Source of the DNA: Microcebus murinus
Taxonomy: Eukaryota > Chordata > Mammalia > Primates > Cheirogaleidae
Direction: 5' to 3'
DNA length: 64,000 bases
Assembly (NCBI RefSeq): GCF_040939455.1
Contig: NC_134108.1
Span: forward strand, 90,146,001-90,210,000
Positions 12,213 through 25,125 of this stretch are shown here, one piece after another; position 1 is the stretch's first letter, and every line of letters starts with the position of its first letter. The notes beneath the pieces were generated by a model. The model made no database searches. It was given only the letters and a program-made list of their open reading frames with translations, and was not told the origin of the DNA. Made by a program: the position numbers and the translations under genes.

Positions 12213-14079
12213 TTAATGCATTTATTAACTTAGTTCTCATAAGGTAAATACCTTTTTGGTTGTTATCAAGGTGAACCATGGTATATTTTGTTGCTCTGGC
12301 AATAGCTAATGATATTACATTTCTGAGCACCTTTGATTTAAAGGAAGTTTACTATAAAGGTATTATGCAAAAATAGTTCTGTGAGGATTACAATTTTTAT
12401 GTTTTGAAATTAGAATTATTCTGTTATCTGTGAAAAATCAATGTAATAGTTGTAATTATCAGAAACCATTTACTGGTTGGCCTCCAGAAAATTTTAATGT
12501 GCTTCATTTGCCAACAAATAAAGAAAATTACATAAACCTAGTACCTAAATTCTTAAGGGAAGTTAATATAGTTTTTAGTTTTTAAATTTAATGATTCAGT
12601 TATTTGGAAATAAAATAGGTATTACAGTGAGTCATGTTATAGGATGAACAGTATTGCTTATGGCATCCAAATAAATCATTAATAAAATATGAAATAAGTA
12701 CAAGCCTTTCCTTTCCTATTTGAGGAACACTTCTAGTCTTAAGTAGAAAGGGAAAGATAAAGTCAAAATAATAAAGAGTCAAGGAATATAGGAAAAACAT
12801 AACATGTTACTGTTCTTCCATCTGCTGATGTTACTGTCAGTTACTATTAGCCTTTCTTCAAATGAAACACAACTTATACATGAATTGATTATCATAGAAA
12901 GTAATATTAGAAAAATTATTGTTTATCTAGAAATGATTGGGACAATAACAGCAATAATAGCTTTGCCAGGGATTCCAGTCTTTTTTTTCTGAATAGACCA
13001 ACAGCATCTCTTTCTTCAATCTACACCTTGTCAGCATTCAATAAACATTAAATATATGAATGACTCACATGATATCTCATTGGTATGAGAGAATAATGTG
13101 AAAAATGGCATCCACCATTGCCAAAATCACCAAGTAGGCTTTAGTTTTATGGAATCTGGAAATACTGATCTGCTTTCAAATTCTTCCAACTCTTCTCTGG
13201 GAGTCCCTTTTTGTAAAGAATAGGGGCTTAAACTGAATAAAAACATATCTGATTGGCAATCTCATGAAAATCCTCTAGGCTGAAACCCAAAGAATCTTTT
13301 CATACATGATTTTTTTTCTGAACCTTAAATGTAACCAGATGTATTTTCTTTTAGTACTATCCTACTCAACTGATTTAAATGAATTATTTGTCTTCTAATG
13401 GGAAATCTGCATTTCATCATAGAGATGGATTATGGTCTTAAATTTAATTACTCCCTAGAGAAGCAGTGCTTCTTTTCTCTTTTGTAGTATATTCTTTGAC
13501 TATACTAAAGACTTATATAATACTTTTATTATAGGCATGAGATCTTAGAGCTCTGTAGATATATGGATTGAGAAATGTGAAAAATATAACCATCATTATA
13601 TGAGTGAGTAAAGTATAATCAAAATCCTCATAGGCAATATTATTAACCTCCTGTTTTACAATTGTCCATAAAACTCAAATAAAATAGAAGGAAAACACTT
13701 TAAATTTCAAAAATATATATTATTTGTGACTAAAGAATAAAAAGAAAAACCATGGAATTGTGTGTGTGTAGTAGTTTTCTTGACTTGCTCTTAAATTATT
13801 TTCTTTGGGCAATATCTGATCTATTTCAAAAACATTTTGATTCTGAAATAAAAACAATACATAAGAGCTTATGTTGAGCCTGATTCAGAGAAGGTTAACA
13901 AATTCAAGTCATTTTTAGTATTTCAAATAAATTGATGCTTTGTACCTTAGTGCCTTATTCTTTGGACAAAGGATTATGAACATAGTGATTGATTTCTAGT
14001 ATGAAATCTAAGACTCAGGAACTGTAAATTCAGTTTCATTCCTTAAGGTCTGATTATCAACCCTCGAGGTAAACTAAAT
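12213..14079. other. Non-coding, no gene seen
   Basis: AT-rich, without recognised repeats or coding potential. Frames at 12600-12800 and 12804-12992 are short and featureless. Confidence 0.4.
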
Positions 14080-14280
14080 CAGTGATTTTTAATAGGGACA
14101 CTTTGTGCCCCCGTTACATTTGGCCATATCTGGAAATATTTTTGGTTGTCACAACTGGAGTGGGTTCTACTAGCATATAACAGGTAGAGGCCAGGGATAC
14201 TGCAAACATCTTAAGATGCATGGAACAGACTCCACAGTAGAGCTATTTGATTTCAAATGCCAATAGTTGAGAAACCCTCG
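14080..14280 (+). mobile_element. Non-autonomous hAT-type DNA transposon (MER family)
   Basis: Starts with 'cagtgatttttaataggg' and ends with 'agttgagaaaccctcg', the imperfect inverted ends of small MER elements mobilised by Charlie-type hAT transposases. The interior 'tttttggttgtcacaactgg' and 'gtagaggccagggat' match the consensus I remember for this class. The exact MER subfamily is not assigned. Confidence 0.65.
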
Positions 14281-14429
14281 ACTATATACACAGCAATACA
14301 TTCAATGCACAAAAGAACTACAGAATATCAATTAATAAGAGGCAGATTTTTTCCCTCAAGAATGGTGATGAGTTGTGTAGTGAAAAATAGAAGTCATATT
14401 GCTTCAAAGGGACTTCACTAAAACTTCTG

Positions 14430-14606
14430 GCTGTGCCTTTGTCTGATGAGCTTCCTTCAAATCTCTCTGGGCCTCATTGTGCTCTTGTCAATGTGACTAA
14501 TCGTATAGTTTCTACATTAAGTTCTCATACGATTAAATGAAATAATGTGTGCAATTGCTTAATCCATTGCCTGGTCCATATAGGATCTCAATAAAAATTA
14601 GCTGTT
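14430..14606 (+). mobile_element. MIR SINE relic
   Basis: 'tctgggcctcattgtgctc', then 'gattaaatgaaataatgtg' and 'ttgcctggtccatataggatctcaataaa' track the 3' half of MIR. Strongly diverged. Confidence 0.6.
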
Positions 14607-14909
14607 ATTCAGAGTACTATCATGAAAAATCTTGTAGTGATTAGTATTCTCTATAGATTGAATAGTTTGTTTAGGAAGTAGCAATTTCCTATTCATGGAT
14701 AAGTTTAAGTAGAGTGTGGACAACATCTTATGTTCTTTTCAGCTCTGTTATGAATATTTAAATGGAATTTCACCATTCTTAGTTAAACAAAACCATTTCT
14801 AAATAAAACATAAAACAACTGATGCTTTTCCTCATGTCTTTAGTAATTTAAGATGTTTTAGGTAAGGCTGACATCAAGTATGCATAGAAAATACTGATAC
14901 TGTAATTTT

Positions 14910-14923
14910 AAACTTTGTATTTT
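14910..14923. repeat. Left target-site duplication of the full-length old L1
   Basis: 'aaactttgtatttt' here matches 'aaattttgtatttt' at 25112-25125 (13 of 14), bracketing the minus-strand L1 at 14924-25111. Confidence 0.7.
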
Positions 14924-16616
14924 TTTAAATTTCAGAATATTATGGGGGTGCAAACATTTTGGTTACATATAATGCTTTTGCCTCACCCAAGCCAGGACTA
15001 CAAGTGTGCCCTTCCCCCATACAGTGTGAAAAACATCCATTAGTTGTGACTTTATCCACCCCCACCACCCCACTCCCACCTGACCAGCACCCAGTGAATA
15101 TTACTACCATGTGAGCACCTTGGGGTTGATCAGTTAGTACCAATTTGATGGTGAGTACATGTGGTATTTGGTTGTGCATTCTTTGAAGGGTAGACTCAAG
15201 CTCTATCCAGGATAATGTAAGAAGTGCTAGTTCACCATTACTTTTTGTAGTTGAGTAGTATTCCATGGCAAACATATATCACATTTTATTAATCCACTCA
15301 TGTATTGATGGGCACTTGAGTTTTTTTTCTACATCTTTGCAATGATCAATTGTCCTGCCATAAATATTTGAGTGTAGATGTCTTTATTATAGAATGTGTT
15401 TTTTTCCTTTGGATAGATGCCTACTATTGGGATTGCTGGATCAAATGGTATTTCTATTTTTAACTCCTTGAGATATCTCCAAATTACTTTCCACAGGAGT
15501 TGTACTGATTTGCAGTCCCACCAGCAGTGCAAGAGTGTTCCAATCTCTCCATATCCACGCTAGCATTTCTTATTTTGGGACTTTTTGATAAAGGCCATTC
15601 TCACTGGGGTTGGCTGATATCTCATTGTGGTTTTGATTTGCATTCCCTAATGATGAGAGTTGTTGAGCACTTTTTTATGTGTTTGCTGGCCATTATTCTG
15701 TCTTCTTTTGAAAAGTTTCTGTTCATGTGCTTTGCCTATTTATTGATGGGGTTGTTTGATTTTTTTCTTGTTAATTTTCTTAAGTTCTATATAGATTCTT
15801 ATTATTAGTCCTTTATCGATTATGTAGAATGCAAATGTTTTCTCCCATTCTGTAGGTTGTCTATTAACTCTAATAATAGTTTCCTTGGCTGTGCAGAAGC
15901 TTTTTAATTTGATCAGGTCCCATTTATATATCTTTGCTGCTGCTGTGATTGCTTTGGGGGTGTTCTTCATAAATTCTTTGTCTAGGCCGATGTCTGTAAG
16001 AGTTTTCCCAACATTTTTTTCTAGAATTCTTAAGGTTTCAGGCCTTAGGTTTCATCCATCATGAGTTGATTTTTGTGAGAGGGGGGATACAGTTTCAATC
16101 TTCTGCATGTGGTTATCCAGTTTTCCCAGCACTGTTTATTGATTCAAGAGTTTTTTTCCCAATGTATATTTTTGTCTGCTTTGTTGAAGATTAGATGACA
16201 ATATGAGGATGGTTTTATATCTTGGTTCTTAGTCTTGTTCCAAAGCTCAGTACCATGCTATTTTGGTTACTATAGCTTAGTAGTAAAGCTTGAAGTCTGA
16301 TAGACTGATGCCTCCCAATTTGTTCTTTTTGCTCAAGATTGCTTTGACTATATGAGATCTTCTCTGGTTCCATACGGAGTGTAGGATTATTCTTTCTAGA
16401 TATTTAAAGAATGTTGATGGTATTTTAATAGGGATTGCATTAATTCTATAGGTCACTTAAGGTAATATGGACATTTTAACAATATTGATTCTGCCAATCC
16501 ATGAGCATGGTAGGGTTTTCCATCTGTTTACATCTACAATTTCTTTTCTCATTGTTTCCTAATTCTCCCTATATATGTCTCTCACCTCCTTCATTAATAT
16601 ATATTCCTAATTTTTA
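14924..16616 (-). mobile_element. 3' part of a near-full-length old L1, minus strand
   Basis: Begins with the reverse-complemented 3' end ('tttcagaatattatggggg'), then the 3'UTR, with the ORF2 stop near 15134, and runs back into ORF2. Decayed ORF2 segments are visible, for example [20 protein letters not shown] at 15329-15532 and [20 protein letters not shown] at 15740-15970. It is interrupted at 16616 by a younger L1 and resumes at 19976. Confidence 0.92.
16597..16616. repeat. Left target-site duplication of the nested L1
   Basis: 'atatatattcctaattttta' recurs exactly at 19956-19975. It flanks the plus-strand L1 and proves insertion into the older element. Confidence 0.9.
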
Positions 16617-19600
16617 TCAACCCTAACAGAAACTCACATTTCTACACAAAAAAGTGGAAATTAAACAACCTCCTACTAAATGATTAGTTCATAAATGAAG
16701 AAATCAAGACGGAAATAAAAAAATTCTATGAAGAAAACGACAATGGAGAGACAAGTTATCAACTCCTCTGGGACACAGCTAAAGCAGTTCTGAGAGGAAA
16801 GTTTATCTCCATAAATGCCTATAACCAAAAGACAAGAAGATCACAAATAGACAATCTAATGAAACGACTCAAAGAGCTGGAAAAAGAAGAACAGACCAAC
16901 CCCAAACCCAGCAGAAGAAGTGAAATCAACAAGATCAAATCAGAACTAAACGAAATTGAAAACAGGGAAGCTATTCAGGAGATTAATAAAACAAAAAGTT
17001 GGTTCTTTGAAAAAATAAAATTGACACACCATTGGCTAAGCTAACGAAAAGCAGAAAAGAGAAATCTCTAATAAGCTCCATCAGGAATAAAAAAGGAGAT
17101 ATCACAACTGATCCCAAAGAGATACAAGATACAATTTACGAATACTACAAAAATCTTTATGCACACAAACTAGAAAATGTGGAGGAAATGGACAAATTTC
17201 TAGAAACACACAGCCTCCCTAGGCTCAACCAGGAAGAAAAAGATTCCCTGAACAGACCAATCTCAACAGCTGAAATAGAAACAGCAATTAAAAATCTCCC
17301 TAAAAAGAAAAGTCCCGGTCCAGATGGCGTCACACCTGAATTTTACCATACTTACAAAGAAGAACTAGTACCTATCTTGCAGAAACTATTTCACAACATC
17401 GAGAAGAACGGAAACCTCCCCGACACCTTTTATGAAGCAAATATTACTCTGATACCAAAACCAGGAAAGGATGCAACAAAAAAAGAAAACTACAGACCAA
17501 TATCCCTAATGAATATAGATGCAAAAATTTTCAACAAAATCTTAGCTAACCGAATCCAGACACTTATCAAAAAAATAATCCACCACGACCAAGTGGGCTT
17601 CATCCCAGGGATGCAGGGATGGTTCAACATACGTAAATCTATAAATGCAATTCACCACATAAACAGAAGCAAAAACAAAGACCACATGATTCTATCAATA
17701 GATGCAGAAAAAGCTTTTGACAAAATTCAACACCCTTTCATGATACGAACACTTAAGAAAATAGGCATAGAAGGGACATACCTAAAATGATACAAGCCAT
17801 ATATGACAGACCCATAGCCAACGTCATACTGAATGGGGAAAAGTTGAAATCATTCCCACTTAGAACTGGAACCAGACAAGGCTGCCCACTATCTCCACTT
17901 CTGTTCAACATAGTACTGGAAGTCTTGGCTACAGCAATCGGACAGGAAAATGGAATCAAAGGTATCCAAATAGGGGCAGAAGAGATCAAACTTTCACTGT
18001 TTGCTGATGATATGATATTGTATCTAGAAAACCCCAAAGATTCAACCAAGAAACTCTTGGAACTGATCAATGAATTTAGTAAAGTCTCAGGATACAAAAT
18101 CAATACACAGAAATCAGAGGCATTCATATATGCCAACAACTATCTAATTGAGAACCAAATCAAAGACTCAATTCCCTTCACAATAACAACAAAGAAATTA
18201 AAGTACCTAGGAATATACTTAACCAAGGAGGTAAAAGACCTCTACAGGGAGAACTATGAAACACTGAGGAAGGAAATAGCAGAGGATGTAAACAGATGGA
18301 AATCCATACCATGCTCATGGATCGGTAGACTCAATATCATCAAAATGTCAATACTACCCAAACTGATCTACAGATTCAATGCAATACCTATTAAAATCCC
18401 ATCAGCATTCTTCACAGATATAGAAGAAATAATTTTACGCTTCGTATGGAACCAAAGAAGACCCCGAATATCAAGAGCAATTCTAGGCAACAAAAACAAA
18501 ATGGGAGGCATTAATATACCAGATATCAAACTATACTACAAAGCTGTAGTAATTAAATCAATATGGTATTGGCACAAAAATAGGAATATTGACCAGTGGA
18601 ACAGATGTGAGAATCCTGATATAAAACCATCCTCATATAGCCATCTCATCTTTGACAAAGCAGACAAAAATATACACTGGGGAAAAGAATCCCTCTTCAA
18701 TAAATGGTGCTGGGAAAACTGGATAGCCACCTGTAGAAGGCTAAAACAGGACCCACACCTTTCATCTCTCAGAAAAATCAACTCACACTGGATAACAGAC
18801 TTAAACCTAAGGTATGAAACTATTAGAACTCTAGTGGAAAAAGTTGGAAACACTCTCCTAGACATCGGCCTGGGCAAAGAGTTTATGAAGAAGTCCCCAA
18901 AGGCAATCACAGTAGCAACAAAAATAAATAAATGGGACATGATCAAACTACAAAGCTTCTGCACAGCCAAAGAAATAGTCATGAAAGTAAACAGACAACC
19001 TACAGAATGGGAGAAAATTTTTGCATCCTATGCATCTGATAAGGGACTGATAACTAGAATATACTTAGAACTCATGAAAATCAGGAAGAAAAAATCAAAT
19101 AACCCCATTAAAAAGTGGGCAAAGGACTTGAACAGAAACTTTTCTAAAGAAGACAGAAGAATGGCCAATAAACATATCAAAAAATGCTCAATATCTCTAA
19201 TCATCAGGGAAATGCAAATCAAAACCACAATGAGATATCACTTAACCCCAGTGAGAATGGCCTTTATCAAAAAATCTCCAAACAATAAATGCTGGCGTGG
19301 TTGCGGAGAGAGAGGAACACTCCTACACTGCTGGTGGGACTGCAAACTAGTTCAACCTCTGTGGAAAGCAATATGGAGATATCTTAAAGTGATACAAGTG
19401 ATTCTACCATTTGATCCAGCAATCCCATTGCTGGGCATCTACCCAAAAGATCCAATAACACTCTACAAGAAAGACACCTGCACTCGAATGTTTATAGCAG
19501 CACAATTCATAATTGCAAGGCTGTGGAAACAGCCCAAGTGTCCATCAATCCAAAAATGAATTAATAAAATGTGGTATATGTATACCATGGAGTACTATTC

Positions 19601-19733
19601 AGCTCTAAGAAACAATGGTGACATAGCACATCTTATATTTTCCTGGTTAGAGCTGGAACCCATACTATTAAGTAAAATTTCCCAAGAATGGAAAAACAAG
19701 CACCACATATACTCACCAGCAAATTGGTATTAA
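16617..19733 (+). pseudogene. L1 ORF2 C-terminal three-quarters (reverse transcriptase), three lesions
   Basis: Encodes L1 ORF2 protein from the endonuclease-RT linker (QTNPKPSRRSEINKIKSELN) through RT to the C-terminal cysteine-rich segment. RT motifs include [64 protein letters not shown] and an intact FADD catalytic pair near 18000-18012. The C-terminus shows [19 protein letters not shown]. Visible lesions are a frameshift near 17010-17040 (the linker after 'SWFFEKI'), a one-base loss in an A-run near 17788, and a TGA at 19557-19559; past that stop the same frame is open to a TAA at 19731-19733. 5' truncation removes ORF1 and the endonuclease, so it cannot be autonomous. The A-run losses could also be assembly errors. 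Confidence 0.93.
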
Positions 19734-19955
19734 CTGAACAGCACCTAAGTGGTCACATAGGTACTACAGTAATAGGGTATTGGGCAGGGGGGAGGGGGGA
19801 GGGGGGTGGGTATATACATACATAATGAGTGAGATGTGCACCATCTGGGGGATGGTCATGATTGAGACTCAGACTTGTTGGGGGAGAGGGGGAAATGGGC
19901 ATTTATTGAAACCTTAAAATCTGTACCCCCATAATATGCCAAAATAAATATATAT
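16617..19955 (+). mobile_element. Younger 5'-truncated L1 nested in the old L1
   Basis: About 3.34 kb, starting inside ORF2 just after the endonuclease domain and ending with the 3'UTR G-tract (about 19785-19808), the motif 'gtacccccataatatgcc' and an A/T-rich tail (aaaataaatatatatatat). A 20-bp exact target-site duplication surrounds it. ORF2 is almost open, so this copy is much younger than its host L1. The 3'UTR is nearly identical to the tail at 61969-62186. Confidence 0.96.
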
Positions 19956-19975
19956 ATATATATTCCTAATTTTTA
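19956..19975. repeat. Right target-site duplication of the nested L1
   Basis: Exact 20-bp repeat of 16597-16616, joined to the AT-rich tail of the nested L1. Confidence 0.9.
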
Positions 19976-22369
19976 ATTTATATGTTCATAAATATTTATT
20001 TAGGAATATTCCTAAATATTTAATTTTCTTTGATGCTATTGTGAAAGGTATTGCATCTTTGATTTGATTTTCTGCTTGTCTGTTATTGATGTATATGAAT
20101 GCCATGAATTTGTCTGCATATTCATTTTGTATCCTGAGACTTTACTGAATTCATTTATCAATTCCAGGAATCTCTTGGTTGAATCCTTGGGATTTTCTGG
20201 GTATAATAACATATCGTCAGCAAAGAGTCAGAGTTTAACCTCTTCTGTCCCCATTCAGACACCTTAATTTCTCTTTCTTTTCTGATTGCTCTGTTAAGGA
20301 CTTTCAGTACTATGTTGAATAGAAGTGGAGATATTGGGCAATCTTGTCTGGTTCAGGTTCTAAGTGGGAATACTTTCAAATTTTTCCCTATTCAGTATGA
20401 TATGGGCTATGGATTTATTATATATGGGTTTAATAACATGAAGGTAATTCCCATCTATGCCTATTTTGTTAAGAGTTTTTATCACAAAAGTGTGCTGGAT
20501 TTTGTCAAATGCTTTTTCTGCGTCTATTGAGAGAATCATATGGTCTTTGTTCTTTTATTTATGTGGTGAATTGCATTTATAGATTTGTTCTATGTTGTGC
20601 CAACCTTGCATCTCTGGGATAAAGTCCATCTAGTCATGATGTATTATTTTTTTGATGTGCTGTTGGGTTTGGTTTGCTAAGATTTTGTGAGGATTTTTGC
20701 ATCTATATTCATGAGGGATATTAGTCTGTAGTTTTCTTTTTTTGTTGTGCCTTTCCTGGCTTTGGTATCAAGGTAATATTGGTTTTGTAGAATGAGTTGG
20801 GGAGGATACCATGCTTCTCAATGTTGTGGAATAACTTCTGCAATATAAGTATAAGTTTATCTTTTTAAGTTTGGTAAAATTCAGGTGTGTACCCATCTGG
20901 TCCAGGACTCTTTTTTGTCAGAAGATTTTTAATTGCTGTTTCAATTTATATGCTTGATATTCATCTGTTCAGGAATTATATTTCTTCCTGATTGAACCTA
21001 GGAGGGTTGTGTGTTTCTAAGTACTTATCCATTTCCTCCACATTTTGTAGTTTTTGTGCATGTAGATTTTTATAGTATTAAAAGATAATATTTTATATTT
21101 ATGTCTGTAGTGGCCTCTTCTTTTTCATTTCTAATTGAGTTTATTAGAGTCCTTTCCTTTCTAGATCTTGTCAATTTTGCAAGAGGGCTGTCAATTTTGT
21201 TTATCTTTTTGAAAAACTAACTTTTGGTTTTATTAATATTTTGTGTAGTTCTTTTGTTCTCAATTTCATTTAGTTCTGCTCTGATCTTAGTTATTTCTTG
21301 TTTTCTGCTAGGTTTAAGATTAATTTGCTCTTCCTTTTCCAGTTTCTTGAGATGATGTATTAGTTTCTTGATTTGTGAGCTTTCTGTCTTTTGTATGTGA
21401 CCATTTAGTGCTATTAGTTTTCCTCTCAGGAATGCTTTTGCTGTATCCCATAGATTTTGATAACTTGTGTCCCTGTTATCATTTAGTTCGAAGAATCTTT
21501 TGATTTCCATCTGGATCTTCTCCTTGACCCAATAGTCATTCAGCAATAGATTAATTTGCATGACTTTATTAAGTGGTGAGTGTTTCTGTTTGCATTGATC
21601 TCTAATTTTATACCACTGTGGGCTGAGAAGATACATGGTATAATTTCTATTTTTAAAAATTATTGAGATCTTATTTGTGGCCTAAGATGTGATTGATTTT
21701 AGAGAAAGTTCCATGAGCTGATGAGAAGTGTGTATCTTAGGCTTTATTTGGGTGGAATGTTCTATAGTTGTCTGTTAGACCCATTTGTTCTAGAGTTCTG
21801 TTTAGGTCCATTGTTTCTTTGCTTATTTTCTGCTTTCAAGATCTGTCCAATTCAGTCAGTGGAGTGTTGAAATCCCCAGCTACTAAGGCATTACTGTTCA
21901 TTATGCTATTTAGATCAAACAGGGTTTGCTTTATGTATCTGGGTACTTCTGTGTTGGGTGCATAAATATTAAGAATTGTTAAGTCTTCTTGTTAGACTTT
22001 TTCTTTCATCATTATGTAGTGCCATCTTTGTCTTTCTTAACTTTTGGTATTTTAAAGTTTACATTACTGATATAAGAATAGCTACCCCCCCTTCTTTTGG
22101 TTTCCATTTGCCTGAAAGTTTGTTTTCTGACCCTTGACCTTGAGTCTGAAATTATCTTTGTGTGTAAGATGTATTTCCTGGAGACAGCAGATACTTGGCT
22201 TGTGATTTTTTTATCCACTCAGCCAGTCTATGTCTCTTCAGTGGACAATTCAAGACATTCACATGTATTGAGAGAGTTGATATTTTGGGTAGATTTCTCT
22301 TCATGTTGTTTGATAAATTCTTATTGTTTTGTTTTACCTCTTGAGCCATTGTGGAATCCAGGTTCTGGA

Positions 22370-23400
22370 CTTTAACTCTTGAGAGATTTTACTTTAGTGG
22401 GTGTCTATTGAGCTGTTCAGTGTCCAATGCAGGTCTGAGTACTTTCTGTAGGGCAGGTCTGGTCTTTGCAAATTCCATCAGTGATTGCTTGTCTGGGAAA
22501 GTCTTTATTTCTTCCTCATACATGAAGCTTAGTTTTGCCAGGTAAAGAATTCTAGGTTGGCCATTATTCTGTTTTAGAAGATTGAGGATTGATCCCTAGT
22601 TCCTTATGGCTTGTAAAGTTTCAGTTGAGAAGTCTGCAATTAGTGTGATATGTTTTCCTTTGTAGATTATCTGCTGTTTTCATCTTATTGCTCAAAGTAT
22701 CGCCTCCTTCGTGTTTACTTTGATCAGCTTAATAACTGTGTGACATGATGACTGCCTTTTCATATTGAGTCTCCCAGGAGTTCTGTGTGCTTCTTCTACC
22801 TGGATATCTAGATTTCTGGCCAGGTCAGGCAGGTTTTCCTCCAGTATCTAAGAAATAGATTTTCCAGCCCTGGTGTATTTTCTTCTTCTCTCTCCAGGAT
22901 GCCTATAATTCTTATATTTGGTTTCTTTACATAATCCCACATTTCTTGTATGTTTTGTTCTTATCTTTTGCTTCTTTGTTCTTTTTCTTTATCTGATTTG
23001 TTTAGCACATAGGCACTATCTTCAAGCTTTGAGATTCTTTCCTTTCCATGATTCATCTTATTCTTAAGGGTTTCCACTGTGTTTTGTAGGTCCTCGAATG
23101 CCTCTTTCATTTCCAGTATTTCTGTTTGGTTCTTTTACAATGTTTTAATTTTTTTACAGATTTTTTTATTCATTTCCTGTGTGTTCTTATGGCTTCCTTG
23201 TTTTGGGTTTCTATTTTCTCTTCAATTCCATTGAGCTTTCTTACAATCCATATTCAGAATTCTTCCTTTGTCATTTTAATCATTTCATTTAAGTTGATAT
23301 CCATTGTTGGGGATCTAATGATTTCTTTTGGGGGTGACTTTTCTTTCTGATCTTTCATGTTTCCTGCGTTCTTTTGCTGATTCTTTCTCATCAGGCTACT
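22370..23400 (-). pseudogene. Old L1 ORF1 remnant
   Basis: About 1.0 kb between the ORF2 start and the 5'UTR, the usual size and place of L1 ORF1 (RNA-binding chaperone of the L1 RNP). The sequence follows the antisense of primate L1 ORF1 at readable points, for example 'catgaagcttagttttgcca' near 22522 and 'ataattcttatatttggttt' near 22905. No long frame survives. Assigned by position and base-level resemblance rather than by a readable protein. Confidence 0.75.
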
Positions 23401-25111
23401 TGGTTAAGAACTGAGGGTGCTAGGATTAGTTTATGGCCCTATCTTCAAGCCCTCAAGGGTTGTTCCTTGACAGTGTTAGGGGGAGGCACGCTGGTGCTGT
23501 ATTGCCTTAGAGGTATTTTAGTAAGTTGGGTTACCTCTGGCCTATTGTCCTCACCCCTTGCCAATTGAGATTAGCGAGTTTGGTCCTTAAGCTTAAGCTC
23601 CCAGGTGATGGATTGTACCTGTGTGTGTGTGACTCCACTGCCCTGTAATAGCTTGAGATGGAGGGCACTGTGTTACACTATGGGGTTACCTTCTCTGTCA
23701 TCGACTATAGTTTGTGTGGAGGAGCCAGTTATCGAGGTAATTTGATGTCTCTGTGTTAGGCTCTGGTTCCCCGGATGGGGTATACGAATGCCCTGATCTT
23801 TGGGAAAGGTCTTGCCACTCCCGAGGGTTACTTGGACCCTGTTCCCCCTTAAGGTATGGTAAGGGCAAGATAGATCCAGCTCGTGCCTGCAAGCCTGTGT
23901 GTGTGTGTGCTTTTATGGTTGCTTGATCTGCTGCTAGGGGGACCACTAATATATTATTCAGGGTTCTTTCACCATACTTGCTAGGCTGCTCCTGATGGGA
24001 GGCATCAATTGGTGCAATTGCTGAAGTCTCTAGCCAAGTTTTTCCTTCCCTGTCCAAATCCCAATGCTGGCAGCCATCTAGATGCAGAGAGCAAGTCTTA
24101 GAGTTATGATCTTATTAGATGACCTAAGTCAGTCCAGACGGCAGAATCAACAGGCCACCAAGTATTATTCAGCACCAAAGCCCAGCATATTCAAGCCAGT
24201 CACATAGAGAAAGTGGCTTTTCTTACTTCTGCCCTCCTTCAAGGGCTGAGCCTGCTGCACCCGGTGTGAAATTCCTTGGACTGGGGGAGGGGTGCTGCCC
24301 CAAACTACAGTCTGCCACATCATCTCCAGGCTGTGGACCACCAAAATGGTGGTAGCCTCTTCCTGGAGAGCTAGTGCTGGGGGCAACCACTCAGGAGTTG
24401 GCATATGCTGGTTTGGTGGGCTGAATAAACAGGCTGCCAGCTGTTCCCTCTTCATCCCAGTCCCACAGTCTCATGTCTGCTTAGCAGAGGATCCTGCTCT
24501 TTCTGACCCACCCTGAGCCAGCCAAATCATCATTGGTTTCCAGGGAAGAACCCCGTTTTCAGCATTCACCTCATTTGTTCTGGTCTCGCTGACCACCAGA
24601 GGCGAGGTGTCTTGTCTCCAAACTCCCTCATGTGGCTGTGGTAAGTAACCACTCAGACCAGTCCCTCCCCTACCCAGAGCAGTTCCAGCACAGAGCACTG
24701 GGGTGTTCAAAATGTTTCCCACTATTGTCTCCACTCCATAGAACCTGTTGTCCTTTGCCATGACTTTGTACCAACTTCAGATGCATACCTGTCTGAGTGG
24801 GTGTGGAGATCAGCAGAGGAGCCAGGCACCCTCCTCTGGGTCAGATCACACTGTGCTGGCTGGCTGGGCAGGTGTGGCCATCCTGTGCTCTATTCTCTAT
24901 TGTGTATCTCGCACTCTCCAGTCTTTGTGATTGTATCTCCCATTCACCTTTTTTTACTCCTGTGCTGCGTGTCCCTCACTGTTTCTCTGCAGATTCACAA
25001 GGCTGTTCTTGGTGGGGAGTGATCCACTTGGGTGGAGCTGTTTGAATTCTTCACCTCCTTCTCTGGGAGCAGAGAGCCAGGAGGTCACCACTAATCCATT
25101 TTTTCTCCCCT
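23401..25111 (-). promoter_or_regulatory. 5'UTR/promoter region of the old L1
   Basis: About 1.7 kb, GC-richer than its surroundings, upstream of ORF1 on the minus strand. Its outer end reads, on the minus strand, ggggagaaaaaatgg and then 'ctggctctctgctcccagag', reminiscent of an L1 5' end. L1 5'UTRs carry an internal RNA polymerase II promoter; activity in this decayed copy is unknown. Open frames of 60-120 codons on both strands are incidental. Confidence 0.7.
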
Positions 25112-25125
25112 AAATTTTGTATTTT
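25112..25125. repeat. Right target-site duplication of the full-length old L1
   Basis: 'aaattttgtatttt', matching 14910-14923 with one mismatch. Confidence 0.7.

Larger units (their letters stand above)
15134..22349 (-). pseudogene. Old L1 ORF2 (endonuclease/reverse transcriptase), decayed and split
   Basis: ORF2 remnant of the old L1. Subtracting the nested insertion and duplicated target (16617-19975) leaves about 3.86 kb, the usual length of mammalian L1 ORF2. The N-terminal endonuclease start is visible near 22349 (LSIHVNVLNCPLKRHRLAEW). The endonuclease-RT linker is readable at 21217-21636 ([35 protein letters not shown]). RT motifs lie around 20200-20900 in broken frames, and the cysteine-rich C-terminus (HCWWDCK) at about 15500. 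Many stops and frameshifts leave it non-functional. The order is consistent with a single original insertion. Confidence 0.88.
19976..25111 (-). mobile_element. 5' part of the near-full-length old L1, minus strand
   Basis: Continuation of the L1 begun at 14924. Moving rightward, it runs back through ORF2 to its start near 22349, ORF1 (about 22380-23400) and a GC-richer 5'UTR to 25111. Without the nested copy the element is about 6.8 kb, a full-length L1. A 14-bp target-site duplication (one mismatch) flanks the whole. Confidence 0.92.

Noticed and set aside
23698..25113. Multiple 60-120 codon frames on both strands in GC-richer DNA, possible gene or CpG-type promoter of a host gene
   Set aside because: The block is the 5'UTR of the minus-strand old L1, bounded by the L1 target duplication at 25112.
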